Source of the DNA: Moduliflexus sp964602655
GTDB lineage: Bacteria; Moduliflexota; Moduliflexia; Moduliflexales; Moduliflexaceae
Direction: 5' to 3'
Assembly: GCA_964602655.1 (NCBI GenBank)
Contig: CAZRSF010000014.1
Span: forward strand, 1 to 64,000
DNA length: 64,000 nucleotides
The notes below the pieces were generated by a model. The model saw only the letters and a program-made list of their open reading frames with translations. It did not search any database and had not been told where the DNA came from. The translations under genes were made by a program, and so were the position numbers. Positions 44,337 to 52,016 of this stretch are shown here, in pieces; positions within the stretch are counted from its first letter, which is position 1; each line of letters starts with the position of its first letter.

Positions 44337-44618
44337 TTAAGAGATCCTGCCATGCTTTTTCATTTGCTCTTCGAACGTCTTTTGATACATAATATCCCAT
44401 TCCCGCGAGCCTTCTGCAATATTACGTTTGTATGATTTCAAAATTCGGCGCACTTCCTGATCCACCTCCTCTTCAATTTGCAATTCGCCAATCATAAAAT
44501 TAGCGATTTCCATGCGTAACGTATTTTTATCAACAAGCCAGGTGGCTCCTTCTGAGTTCTCCAGGGCGCTGACGATGAGATGCGACCAATGCATGAGCTT
44601 ATCTCGGCTGACTCTCAT
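44337..44618 (-). CDS. DUF507 family protein (second copy)
   Basis: This 93-residue protein has the DUF507 layout: a short N-terminal part and an acidic middle (IEEEVDQEVRRILKSY). The end is helical and Met/Lys-rich. Its ATG overlaps the stop of the upstream paralog (ATGA), so the two are translated together. Function is unknown; the family is found mainly in Aquificae, deltaproteobacteria and candidate phyla. MltD follows 108 bases downstream in the same direction. Confidence 0.75.
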   Translation of the reverse strand: MRVSRDKLMHWSHLIVSALENSEGATWLVDKNTLRMEIANFMIGELQIEEEVDQEVRRILKSYKRNIAEGSREWDIMYQKTFEEQMKKHGRIS

Positions 44619-44896
44619 AAAATCAAATTCCGCTCCTTCACTAATTTACGCTTCACCATTTGGAACATCTCATGATACTCAATATGCTGTTGCCGCATAT
44701 ATTGAGCATACCCCTCCAAAACTTTCCGAACTTCTTCGTCAAGGTCCTCTTCGACTTTCAAGTCAGCCAAAATAGCATTCGTAATTCTCGCCTGTACGCT
44801 TTTTGGATCTCCTTGAAGCCGAAGACAACTTTTCTGTATTAAATGGTGAAACAACCGCTCACCGAGCGATTCTACGTAATCCCGTCGCAATTTCAT
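44615..44896 (-). CDS. DUF507 family protein (first copy)
   Basis: This 93-residue protein starts MKLRRDYVESLGERLFHHLI and carries the acidic VEEDLDEEVRKVLEGYAQYM segment that marks DUF507. It has the same length as its downstream neighbour and aligns along it. An in-frame extension of over 100 residues exists upstream but is A+T-rich and lacks family similarity, so I start at the conserved MKLRR. No clear Shine-Dalgarno is seen. Function is unknown. Confidence 0.75.
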   Translation of the reverse strand: MKLRRDYVESLGERLFHHLIQKSCLRLQGDPKSVQARITNAILADLKVEEDLDEEVRKVLEGYAQYMRQQHIEYHEMFQMVKRKLVKERNLIL

Positions 44897-45067
44897 AGAG
44901 TCGAATATGTGTTCAGCATTGAAAAAGATGATAAAAATATTGAGAGCGCTATTTTGAACTATTACATGTATCATGTATCGGGTTATGCCGTCAAGAAAAA
45001 AATGGTTTGCCCTGTGACAGGAGTGAAATACGGAGAGATAAATGTTGAAAACTCTGAGGGAAATTTT

Positions 45068-45103
45068 CTGATGAACGTCATTTTTTATCCTGACGTTCAT
45101 CAG
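45068..45103. other. 13-bp hairpin downstream of a hypothetical gene
   Basis: CTGATGAACGTCA, a ten-base loop, then the perfect reverse complement. It lies between the 45126-45437 gene and the DUF507 pair on the minus strand. It has no T-run on either side, so it is a weak terminator candidate or an mRNA processing site. Confidence 0.5.
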
Positions 45104-45125
45104 GTATCTTCGAGATGTTGCCTTC

Positions 45126-45437
45126 TTACGATGCCATTTTTTTTCGAGTCGAACGAGATTTCGCCTTTTCTGGCGAACGTAACGATATTTTATGCTGTTT
45201 CCTGAGAAAAATTGGATTATCATGACGAAATTCATCCCAGACCTCGATACATTGATTCATATCACAGGCCGTTTGCATCCGCTGAACGGCATCATCCGTT
45301 AAGTTCTCGATCCAACCGGCATGAATCAAGCGTCCGATATCTCGCATTGCCATTTTTAATTCCTGCTGCTGGAGTCCCATAATTTGTATGGTTGGTTGGC
45401 CATATAACAACCCTCGTTTTATTTCAGTCCAGTTCAT
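45126..45437 (-). CDS. Hypothetical protein
   Basis: This 103-residue protein begins MNWTEIKRGLLYGQPTIQIM and ends with a strongly basic tail (SLRSPEKAKSRSTRKKMAS). I do not recognise a family. The middle is helical, with a Trp and two Cys (ACDMNQC). AAGGAGGAG stands five bases before the ATG, good evidence that it is expressed. The basic tail could bind nucleic acid; this is only a guess. It lies upstream of the DUF507 and MltD genes in the same direction. Confidence 0.6.
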   Translation of the reverse strand: MNWTEIKRGLLYGQPTIQIMGLQQQELKMAMRDIGRLIHAGWIENLTDDAVQRMQTACDMNQCIEVWDEFRHDNPIFLRKQHKISLRSPEKAKSRSTRKKMAS

Positions 45438-45770
45438 AGTCTCCTCCTTAATAATTATCACAATAAAATAAATACATTATACAAGTATAATAGGAATAAA
45501 AGACGAATATTTGCAAGTCTTTTTTGAATAATTTTACTCAGCACAATGATCTAATAGCATAAACATTATAAAAACAATAAGATGCATGGAATAAAAAATA
45601 ATTCGCAGTTTACGATAAGCGCGCCGCTCGCTATAAACGCTTGACTGATTTCTTACGTGCAGAAATATTTTATTCCGAATCGCATACATAACTTGTAGAG
45701 TATGACGATGCAGATGATATGATGGCAAAAGGGAGCGAAGAGGAAGGGGTTACGCAAGACACTATCGAAT
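45438..45770. other. A+T-rich intergenic region
   Basis: No gene, RNA or strong hairpin is recognised in these 333 bases. They hold the promoter region of the hypothetical gene and the 3' side of fdhD. Short reading frames here lack ribosome-binding sites. Confidence 0.5.
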
Positions 45771-46598
45771 TTAAGCAATCCCGAATCGCCAGGGATGTGT
45801 ATATATGTAAAACCCGCGCGCTTTCAGAAAGCTGATGTAGGTGCAGTTCAGTCTGTCGGCGAATTGCAGCGCCAAATCAGTCGGCGCGGAGACCGACGCC
45901 ACCACCGGAATCGCGATGCGTGCGGCTTTTTGCATCATTTCGAAACTGGCGCGACTGGAGAGCATGAGCAGTTTGTCATCAGTCGCAATATTGTTCAGCA
46001 GAATATGCCCGATCAGCTTATCCAATCCGTTATGCCGCCCGATGTCTTCCGCGCCAAACAGCGCGTTACCATGCGGATCGAATAACGCGGCTCCATGCGT
46101 GGCACCGCATTTTGCGCGTAACGTCTGACTCGCATCCAATTTTTCCGGGAACGACGCCACAATCGCCAGATCGAATCGTTGCTGCGAACGAATCGGCGGG
46201 ATATTGCGCATCGCGTCGTCAAGAATCTGCGCTCGATTGAGCGAGCCGCTGGACGATTTGATTGCGCTGCCGCATTTTCCCTGTTTACCCGTAAACGAAG
46301 GAATCGTCAGGTCAACGCGCTGAATGAAAGGCGCATAGGCATTCGCATGACACGCAATGCCGGTCACATCGGCGGCAGATGCGATCAACTCGTCGGTAAA
46401 ACAGAATCCGACCGCTAATTCGCGCTCTGCGCCGGGCGTTCGCATCAGCGTGACATACGACTCGCCGTTAATCCGTAACTCTAACGGAATCTCCTGACAA
46501 ATCGGATTGTCAACTCGCGTTATTTCGCCGTTTTTTACCAGAATCGGCCTGTGCATCACAATCGGATCATGTTCGAAATTCATCATAAATTCAGGCAT
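45771..46598 (-). CDS. fdhD: Formate dehydrogenase accessory sulfurtransferase FdhD
   Basis: FdhD passes sulfur from IscS to the molybdenum cofactor of formate dehydrogenase. The 275 residues show FdhD features: EIPLELRINGESYVTLMRTP, then PGAERELAVGFCFTDELI, GAALFDPHGNALFGAEDIG and RHNGLDKLIG. The catalytic loop, usually CGxCG, reads KCGSAIKSS: Cys109 is present but the second cysteine position is Ala112. GTG at 46601 and ATGs at 46586 and 46583 are alternative starts. No formate dehydrogenase gene is in the window. The gene diverges from the radical SAM gene, with 93 bases between. Confidence 0.88.
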   Translation of the reverse strand: MPEFMMNFEHDPIVMHRPILVKNGEITRVDNPICQEIPLELRINGESYVTLMRTPGAERELAVGFCFTDELIASAADVTGIACHANAYAPFIQRVDLTIPSFTGKQGKCGSAIKSSSGSLNRAQILDDAMRNIPPIRSQQRFDLAIVASFPEKLDASQTLRAKCGATHGAALFDPHGNALFGAEDIGRHNGLDKLIGHILLNNIATDDKLLMLSSRASFEMMQKAARIAIPVVASVSAPTDLALQFADRLNCTYISFLKARGFYIYTHPWRFGIA

Positions 46599-46691
46599 CA
46601 CCCCGCGCCGCCGGTTGCTGGCAAGAAGAAAATACGATTGCTCGAAAAAATATTTGACAGCAATCTATCATATAAAAATAGAAGAGCCGCC

Positions 46692-47618
46692 ATGAACCCG
46701 AAAGCAAAACGTTACACGACATTCAACGCCCATTTACGAGAACTGTTCGACGACAGAGTCTATAAAGTCTCGATTGATGCCGGATTCACTTGCCCGAACC
46801 GCGACGGCGCGAAAGGCAGCGGCGGCTGCGCCTATTGTTACGGCAACCGCGCGGAGACGAGTTTGATTGATATTCCGACGATGCAGGCGCATATCCGGCA
46901 GGGAGTCATCGCAGTCGGTCGAAAGTATAAGGCGACAAAATTTCTGATCTATTTCCAGTCCTACAGCAACACGTATGCGCCGGTCGAACAGCTTGCGGCG
47001 CTCTATCGCGCCGCGCTCGCCGAACCGGGCATTGTCGGCATGTCTATCGGTACGCGCCCGGATTGCGCGCCGGGCGACGTATTGGATATGCTGGAAGACA
47101 TCGCGCGCGAAACATATCTGTGGCTCGAATACGGTGTGCAGTCCGTCCATGACGACACGCTCAGGCGCATCAAACGCGGCCACACATTCGCCGAATTCGC
47201 TGACGCGGTCGAACGAACCAAACAGCGACGCGGCATCAATATTTGCGCGCATGTGATTCTCGGCCTGCCCGGCGAAACGCGGGCGCAGATGATCGAAACC
47301 GCTCGAATTTTGTCGCAGATCGGCGTCAATGGCGTCAAAATTCATTCCGCGCACATTGTCAAAGACACCGAATGGGAAACCCTCTATCAGCGCGGCGAAT
47401 TTCGTCCGATGGAACTGCCGGAATACGTCGAAACCGTCTGCGATTTTCTGGAACATCTCGCGCCGGACATCATCGTGCATCGTCTGATCGGCGACACGTT
47501 GCGCATCCGTTACGTCGCGCCGGAGTGGTGTCTGAACAAAAACGACTCACTGAAGGCGATTGACGCAGAACTCGAACGACGGGATTCGTGGCAGGGAAAA
47601 CGCATAGAGCAAACCTAA
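46692..47618 (+). CDS. Radical SAM protein, YhcC-like (TIGR01212 family)
   Basis: The 308-residue protein has an N-terminal cysteine cluster C-x12-C-x2-C (CPNRDGAKGSGGCAYC), which fits the [4Fe-4S] site of the YhcC/TIGR01212 group. FQSYSNTYAPVEQL, then GIVGMSIGTRPDCAPGDVL, WLEYGVQSVHDDTLRRIKRG and HVILGLPGETRAQM are also family marks. The ATG at 46692 starts MNPKAKRYTTFNAHLRE; longer in-frame versions would run across the divergent fdhD start. The family's reaction is unknown; a role in modification of RNA or protein has been supposed. It is followed by a dispersed hairpin and cobD. Confidence 0.88.
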   Translation: MNPKAKRYTTFNAHLRELFDDRVYKVSIDAGFTCPNRDGAKGSGGCAYCYGNRAETSLIDIPTMQAHIRQGVIAVGRKYKATKFLIYFQSYSNTYAPVEQLAALYRAALAEPGIVGMSIGTRPDCAPGDVLDMLEDIARETYLWLEYGVQSVHDDTLRRIKRGHTFAEFADAVERTKQRRGINICAHVILGLPGETRAQMIETARILSQIGVNGVKIHSAHIVKDTEWETLYQRGEFRPMELPEYVETVCDFLEHLAPDIIVHRLIGDTLRIRYVAPEWCLNKNDSLKAIDAELERRDSWQGKRIEQT

Positions 47619-47630
47619 ATGATTTATACG

Positions 47631-47674
47631 CTTCGACACGCTCAGCGTACGGCCTTTCCCTGAGCGTGTCGAAG
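47631..47674. repeat. REP-like 15-bp hairpin before cobD
   Basis: CTTCGACACGCTCAG (47631-47645) and its exact reverse complement (47660-47674) enclose 14 bases. This word is one of the most common intergenic palindromes in diverse bacteria. It lies 13 bases after the radical SAM stop. Confidence 0.75.
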
Positions 47675-47725
47675 GGAGCGAGGCCACAACTCATTCAGGA
47701 CTGCGATAGAACGCGGATGATACGT

Positions 47726-48667
47726 ATGATGCTCGATATCTTGCTTGCTGTGTTACTTGATTGGCTGTTAGGCGACCCGCCCTCCTGGCCGCATCCGGTG
47801 AAATGGATGGGAACGCTGATCGCAAAAGAAGAGGCGTTCGTCAGACGCATCGCCCTAACCCGTCGCACCATGTTCTACGGCGGCGCGGCGATAGTCGTCT
47901 TCAACCTCTTGTTAGCATTCGGCCTGTCATTTGTGGCGCTTCACATTCTGAAACCGTTTCCAATAGCGTATCATGCCGTCAACATCTATCTGTTCTACGC
48001 CTGCCTCGCGGCGCGATGCCTGCGGGACGAGGCGCTGAACGTGTATCGAGCCTTCGATCAAAGCATCGAGACGGCGCGGCATCGGTTGTCATTTATCGTG
48101 GGGCGCGACACCGCGCAGCTTGACGAGGCAGAAATCGTGCGGGCGACGGTCGAGACGGTGGCCGAAAATACGTCGGACGGCGTGATTGCGCCGCTGCTCT
48201 ACGCGATGATCGGCGGCGCGCCGCTGGCAGTTGCCTACAAAATGGTGAATACGATGGATTCCATGCTCGGCTATCTGAATGAAAAATATTGCGACATCGG
48301 TTATTTTCCCGCAAAAACAGATGATGTCTGGAATTTCGTTCCGGCGCGGCTGACCGGCGTGTTGATGCTTCTCGGCAGCCTATTTCGATTTGATGTGAAA
48401 AATGGCTGGCGCGTGATGCGGCGCGACCGGCGCAATCATAAAAGCCCGAATTGCGGCTATCCCGAAAGCGCGGTCGCGGGTTTGCTTGGCGTGCGGCTCG
48501 GCGGCGAAAATGTCTATTTCGGCGAGCGCGTCTGGAAACCGACGATTGGCGACGCGGCACGACCGCTCGAACGCGCCGATATTGCGCGGGCGATAGAAAT
48601 CATGTTTCGCGCGGAGATTTTGGGAATGGGATTATATCTGCCGATTGCTACATTATTGAGTTATTGA
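47726..48667 (+). CDS. cobD: Adenosylcobinamide-phosphate synthase CobD/CbiB
   Basis: The 313-residue membrane protein attaches the aminopropanol arm to adenosylcobyric acid in cobalamin synthesis. It has LLDWLLGDPPSWPHPVKWMG near the N-terminus. VAENTSDGVIAPLLYAMIGG, then YKMVNTMDSMLGYLNEKY and NCGYPESAVAGLLGVRLGG follow, all CbiB signatures, with four or five membrane helices. Starts at 47717, 47726 and 47729 are all in frame; I use 47726. No other cobalamin genes are nearby. The last bases overlap the 3' end of the convergent antitoxin gene by seven bases. Confidence 0.9.
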   Translation: MMLDILLAVLLDWLLGDPPSWPHPVKWMGTLIAKEEAFVRRIALTRRTMFYGGAAIVVFNLLLAFGLSFVALHILKPFPIAYHAVNIYLFYACLAARCLRDEALNVYRAFDQSIETARHRLSFIVGRDTAQLDEAEIVRATVETVAENTSDGVIAPLLYAMIGGAPLAVAYKMVNTMDSMLGYLNEKYCDIGYFPAKTDDVWNFVPARLTGVLMLLGSLFRFDVKNGWRVMRRDRRNHKSPNCGYPESAVAGLLGVRLGGENVYFGERVWKPTIGDAARPLERADIARAIEIMFRAEILGMGLYLPIATLLSY

Positions 48668-48954
48668 TTTGCCGATAATGCTCGCAGAACTGCTGTGGGC
48701 TCTTTCGCAACGATATTTAATAAGACGAGAGCTGGCCCGCGAGGAGTTCTATCGCCGCGTTCCCAATGTCGAAGCGTCCCTACGCTAATGCCAAAAGCTG
48801 ACGCAAATTCTGTTTGACTCATGCCGACACGCTCTCGGACAGCTTTCACATCAACAGAAGAGAAGGTATGAACGACAGCCTGAATTGGCCTCCCTTTCGT
48901 ATATTCAATGGCTTCTGTCAAGCCTTGTTTGATGCTTTCGAATGTGCTGCTCAT
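48661..48954 (-). CDS. HigA-type antitoxin (helix-turn-helix)
   Basis: This 97-residue protein carries a Cro/cI helix-turn-helix at about residues 40-75 (VRERVGMSQTEFASAFGISV then GTLRHWERGDRTPRGPALVL), as in HigA-2/NadS antitoxins. It would bind and neutralise the toxin encoded just upstream and repress the operon. Toxin-first gene order is the Hig arrangement, and 35 bases separate the two. A weak purine-rich site precedes the ATG. Its stop lies inside the end of the convergent cobD gene. Confidence 0.85.
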   Translation of the reverse strand: MSSTFESIKQGLTEAIEYTKGRPIQAVVHTFSSVDVKAVRERVGMSQTEFASAFGISVGTLRHWERGDRTPRGPALVLLNIVAKEPTAVLRALSANQ

Positions 48955-48989
48955 AATAATTCCTACAATAGTCGTTCTCTAAAAAATGG

Positions 48990-49340
48990 TCAATCATTGC
49001 TGTTATGATGTCGCTGATAGTTATCAAGTAATTCTTCCACAAGTTTAGCTAACATATTTCGCTCAGCATGGCTTAAATTGGCTTTTTCTGATTTTCCAAA
49101 GATGGTCAGAAGAAATAGTGGATAACGCTCACTATGATAATAGTAAATGACGCGAACCCCGCCACTTTTTCCCATGCCGTCACGTTTCCAGCGCAGTTTC
49201 CGAATCCCTCCGGTTCCCTCAAGAATAACTCCAACATCTGGCTGGGCGGCGAGGTAACTTACTAATCGAGAACGCTCCTCTTCAGACAATAACTTCTGAG
49301 AGCGACGAAGATATTCTGGCAACTCAACAACTGTGAGCAT
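48990..49340 (-). CDS. RelE/HigB-type toxin
   Basis: This 116-residue protein matches HigB-2-like toxins of the RelE superfamily, which are ribosome-dependent mRNA endonucleases. The diagnostic run is GTGGIRKLRWKRDGMGKSGG, then VRVIYYYHSERYPLFLLTIF and GKSEKANLSHAERNML. Length and motif order are complete, with no frameshift. The ATG lies only seven bases from the -10 box of a good minus-strand promoter, so the mRNA is probably leaderless. The antitoxin follows. Confidence 0.87.
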   Translation of the reverse strand: MLTVVELPEYLRRSQKLLSEEERSRLVSYLAAQPDVGVILEGTGGIRKLRWKRDGMGKSGGVRVIYYYHSERYPLFLLTIFGKSEKANLSHAERNMLAKLVEELLDNYQRHHNSND

Positions 49341-49347
49341 ATTTTAT

Positions 49348-49376
49348 ACTATAATCCATTGACTTATCTACGTCAA
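49348..49376 (-). promoter_or_regulatory. Promoter of the toxin-antitoxin operon
   Basis: On the minus strand, TTGACG (49376-49371), 17 bases, then TATAGT (49353-49348). The expected start of transcription is at or within one or two bases of the toxin ATG (49340). TTGAC-N8-GTCAA spans the -35 and spacer and is a candidate operator half-site pair. Confidence 0.65.
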
Positions 49377-49417
49377 GCATACGCATGAAAAATTGTATGA
49401 ACGCCTGCTGTTTGTGA

Positions 49418-49801
49418 TCATCGAGCTGCGTTACGCTGAATCATCAGGGCGAGCACCATAAACAGCGTGACGATTTCCACAATCGCAAACGCCGCGCCGA
49501 TGGAAATGCCTAATACTGAACGCAGCAGGCCAGTCGTGTATCCGGCGTGGGTTTTCAGCACCCGAATTCCCTGAATGCCAAACCAAATCGGCAGCGCGGC
49601 AATCAGCAAGCAAATCAATGCGCGGGCAAACAACAGCGGAATGATCGCAGGCGCATACACTGTCCATTGCCGAATGGCAAGCAGCGCGGCAATCCAGGTG
49701 CTTCCCCAGATCGGAAACAAAAATATCGCCCATTGCAGCGAGCGTTTGGCGGCGGTGGGACATCGTAAGATCATCGTATTTTGGCGTTCCGTTTCTGTCA
49801 T
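49418..49801 (-). CDS. Small integral membrane protein of unknown function
   Basis: This 127-residue protein has three hydrophobic segments: WAIFLFPIWGSTWIAALLAI, then IIPLLFARALICLLIAALPI with FGIQGI, and ISIGAAFAIVEIVTLFMVLA. The ATG at 49801 is selected because GGAGG lies nine bases ahead; an upstream start would add 53 basic residues with no support. I do not recognise the family. No neighbour suggests a role: a toxin gene lies downstream and pgi diverges upstream. Confidence 0.6.
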   Translation of the reverse strand: MTETERQNTMILRCPTAAKRSLQWAIFLFPIWGSTWIAALLAIRQWTVYAPAIIPLLFARALICLLIAALPIWFGIQGIRVLKTHAGYTTGLLRSVLGISIGAAFAIVEIVTLFMVLALMIQRNAAR

Positions 49802-50008
49802 GCGCGGCGTCCTCCATGTTGCTCGTTTTGCCTGCGATGCTGTTGTCAAGAGCGATGAACCTGTCAATACATATTTCCGCTGAAAATGCAAATCGCCACG
49901 CTTATTCGTTGACAAATCCATTCTTCTCACAAAGGCGTACATATAAACTTTTTGCGACATGAATCGGTATTAATTTTCTGACGAACTCAAAAAAATATAA
50001 GGGGATAT

Positions 50009-51361
50009 ATGGAACGAATTATTTTAGATTATACGAATATGGCGGCAATTGTCCGCGATGAGGCGATTGAACGGCTGCAAGCGCAAGTTGATCTCGCGTT
50101 GCAGACGACATTGAACAAAACCGGCGCGGGGAGCGATTTTCTCGGCTGGGTCAATCTGCCGCACGAAATTAATGACGCCTTTTTGCAGGATATTCAGCAG
50201 ACTGCGGACGCCTTACGCGCCAAAAGCGACGTGATTGTCGCCGTCGGCATCGGCGGCTCCTATCTCGGATCGAAAGCGGTGATCGAAGCGTTAAAAGGGC
50301 CGTTTGCCGGATCGGAAAAGGTGTTGTTTGCCGGGCAGAATATGAGTTCCTGGTACATGCGCGATTTGCTGGCGCTCTTAGAAAAGAAAGATTTCAGCGT
50401 CATCGTGATTTCCAAATCCGGCACGACAACTGAGCCGGGATTGGCGTTCAGAATTCTGAAAAACGCGGTGGAGCAAAAATACGGCAAAGCGGGCGCGAAA
50501 GACCGGATTGTGGCGGTGACGGATAAAGCGAGAGGCGCATTGAAACAACTGGCAGACGGCGAAGGCTACAAAACGTATGTGATTCCTGATGATGTCGGCG
50601 GACGCTTCTCCGTGCTGACGCCAGTCGGCTTACTGCCGATTGCCTGCGCCGGACTTGATATTCGCGAATTCGTCAACGGTTTCAAAACGATGGCAAAAGC
50701 GATTACAGCGGAAACGAACGTCATGAAGAATCCCGCGTTGGCGTATGCCGCGATTCGGACGCTGCTGCATCGCCAGGGCAAGGACATCGAATTGCTCGTC
50801 AACTTCGAACCGGCGCTGCATTTCGTGTCGGAATGGTGGAAACAATTGTTCGGCGAAAGCGAAGGCAAAGACGGCAAGGCGCTGTTCCCGGCGAGCGTGG
50901 ATTTCAGCACTGACCTGCATTCGATGGGGCAGTTGATTCAGGACGGCAAACGCAACCTGTTCGAAACCTTCGTCATCGTGAAAAAGAGCCGCTATTCCGT
51001 GCTGATTCCGCATGATGACGCCAATCTCGACGGCTTCAATTTCGTGGAAGGCAAAAATCTGGACGATGTGAATTATTCGGCGTATCAAGGCACGATTCTC
51101 GCGCATCGCGATGGCGGCGCGCCGAACATGACGATTGAATTACCGGATTTGACGCCGTTTTACCTCGGTCAATTGTTCTATTTCTTCGAAATCGCAGTGG
51201 CGGTCAGCGGCTACATGCTCGGCGTGAATCCGTTCGATCAGCCGGGCGTTGAAGATTATAAAAACAACATGTTCGCCCTGTTAGGCAAGCCTGGCAAAGA
51301 ACAGGCGACGCAGAAGATTCGCGCGGAACTCGCAAAAATGATGCCGAAACGAATCGGATGA
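50009..51361 (+). CDS. pgi: Glucose-6-phosphate isomerase
   Basis: The enzyme interconverts glucose-6-phosphate and fructose-6-phosphate in glycolysis and gluconeogenesis. The 450-residue length and motifs fit the Bacillus/Thermotoga-type enzyme rather than the 550-residue E. coli type: VGIGGSYLGSKAVIEAL, then VISKSGTTTEPGLAFRIL for sugar phosphate binding, DLHSMGQLIQDG and QPGVEDYKNNMFALLG near the C-terminus with the active-site Lys. AAGGGG stands four bases before the ATG. It is monocistronic, followed by a repeat-type hairpin. Confidence 0.96.
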   Translation: MERIILDYTNMAAIVRDEAIERLQAQVDLALQTTLNKTGAGSDFLGWVNLPHEINDAFLQDIQQTADALRAKSDVIVAVGIGGSYLGSKAVIEALKGPFAGSEKVLFAGQNMSSWYMRDLLALLEKKDFSVIVISKSGTTTEPGLAFRILKNAVEQKYGKAGAKDRIVAVTDKARGALKQLADGEGYKTYVIPDDVGGRFSVLTPVGLLPIACAGLDIREFVNGFKTMAKAITAETNVMKNPALAYAAIRTLLHRQGKDIELLVNFEPALHFVSEWWKQLFGESEGKDGKALFPASVDFSTDLHSMGQLIQDGKRNLFETFVIVKKSRYSVLIPHDDANLDGFNFVEGKNLDDVNYSAYQGTILAHRDGGAPNMTIELPDLTPFYLGQLFYFFEIAVAVSGYMLGVNPFDQPGVEDYKNNMFALLGKPGKEQATQKIRAELAKMMPKRIG

Positions 51362-51382
51362 TCTGGTTTGCCCATCAAAGAC

Positions 51383-51411
51383 ACCTCACAGGTTTTCGAA
51401 ACCTGTGGGGG
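51383..51411. repeat. Hairpin after pgi, copy of the 25661 element
   Basis: ACCTCACAGGTTT-TCG-AAACCTGTGGGGG is the same repeat as at 25661-25689 with one arm mismatch. TTTTGTT follows, so here it could work as an intrinsic terminator, 21 bases after the pgi stop. Confidence 0.7.
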
Positions 51412-51444
51412 TTTTGTTGAAATGACGGCGAATTGTTTTTCATC

Positions 51445-51473
51445 TTGACACGGAAAAAACCATGTGACATAGT
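51445..51473 (+). promoter_or_regulatory. Promoter of the STAS gene at 51557
   Basis: TTGACA (51445-51450), 17 bases, CATAGT (51468-51473), with TGA directly before the -10 forming an extended -10. The leader would be about 75 bases. Confidence 0.6.
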
Positions 51474-51556
51474 GTATCGTAGAATATGCGCAATCCAGAG
51501 CGGACGTCTGAGAATGTCTGCCGAACATGTCAATTTTGTTATTGTGAAGGAGCATA

Positions 51557-51904
51557 ATGAGTAATCGGTTCGAATATCAAAAAGAGGAACGCGATGGCGT
51601 TCGAGTTTTTATTTTGAACGGGAGTCTTGATATCAGCACTGTTTCGCCGATGAAAGCGGAATTGGATTCCCTGTTTGCCAGTGGCCAACACCGCGTCTTA
51701 TTTGATTTGTACGAATTAGAACAAATTGATAGTTCGGGAATCGGCGCGATTATTGCCTTATTCAAACGAGTCAAATCGAATAAAGGGGAAGTGAAAATTT
51801 CCCGCTTAGTTGGGCAGCCCAAAGAAATTTTCAGCTTGCTTCGTTTGGATCGCGTCTTTGAAATTTACGACGATTTCGAGAAAGCATTGCAGAGTTTTCG
51901 ATAA
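51557..51904 (+). CDS. STAS-domain anti-sigma factor antagonist
   Basis: This 115-residue protein is a single STAS domain of the SpoIIAA/RsbV type. The phosphorylation loop IDSSGIGAII places the target serine at 59 or 60. VRVFILNGSLDISTVSPMKA and LLRLDRVFEIYDDFEKAL fit the fold. In partner switching, the unphosphorylated form binds an RsbW-type kinase and frees its partner. The nearest such kinase is 7.1 kb away (59007), with another STAS gene beside it. GGAG precedes the ATG. It is followed by an MCP-like receptor gene in the same direction. Confidence 0.88.
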   Translation: MSNRFEYQKEERDGVRVFILNGSLDISTVSPMKAELDSLFASGQHRVLFDLYELEQIDSSGIGAIIALFKRVKSNKGEVKISRLVGQPKEIFSLLRLDRVFEIYDDFEKALQSFR

Positions 51905-52016
51905 AAAATTCCTGCCAGTTGCCCCTTTCAGAAGGGGAAAATTGTTTATTGCCGGTAAAAAAAGACGCTTGTCAGAGATGCCCTGACAATCCGATGTGTC
52001 AGGAAGAGGCTGATGA

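Noticed and set aside
44843..45205. 120-codon plus-strand frame
   Set aside because: It lacks a ribosome site and known motifs, and overlaps genes on the other strand that have good support.
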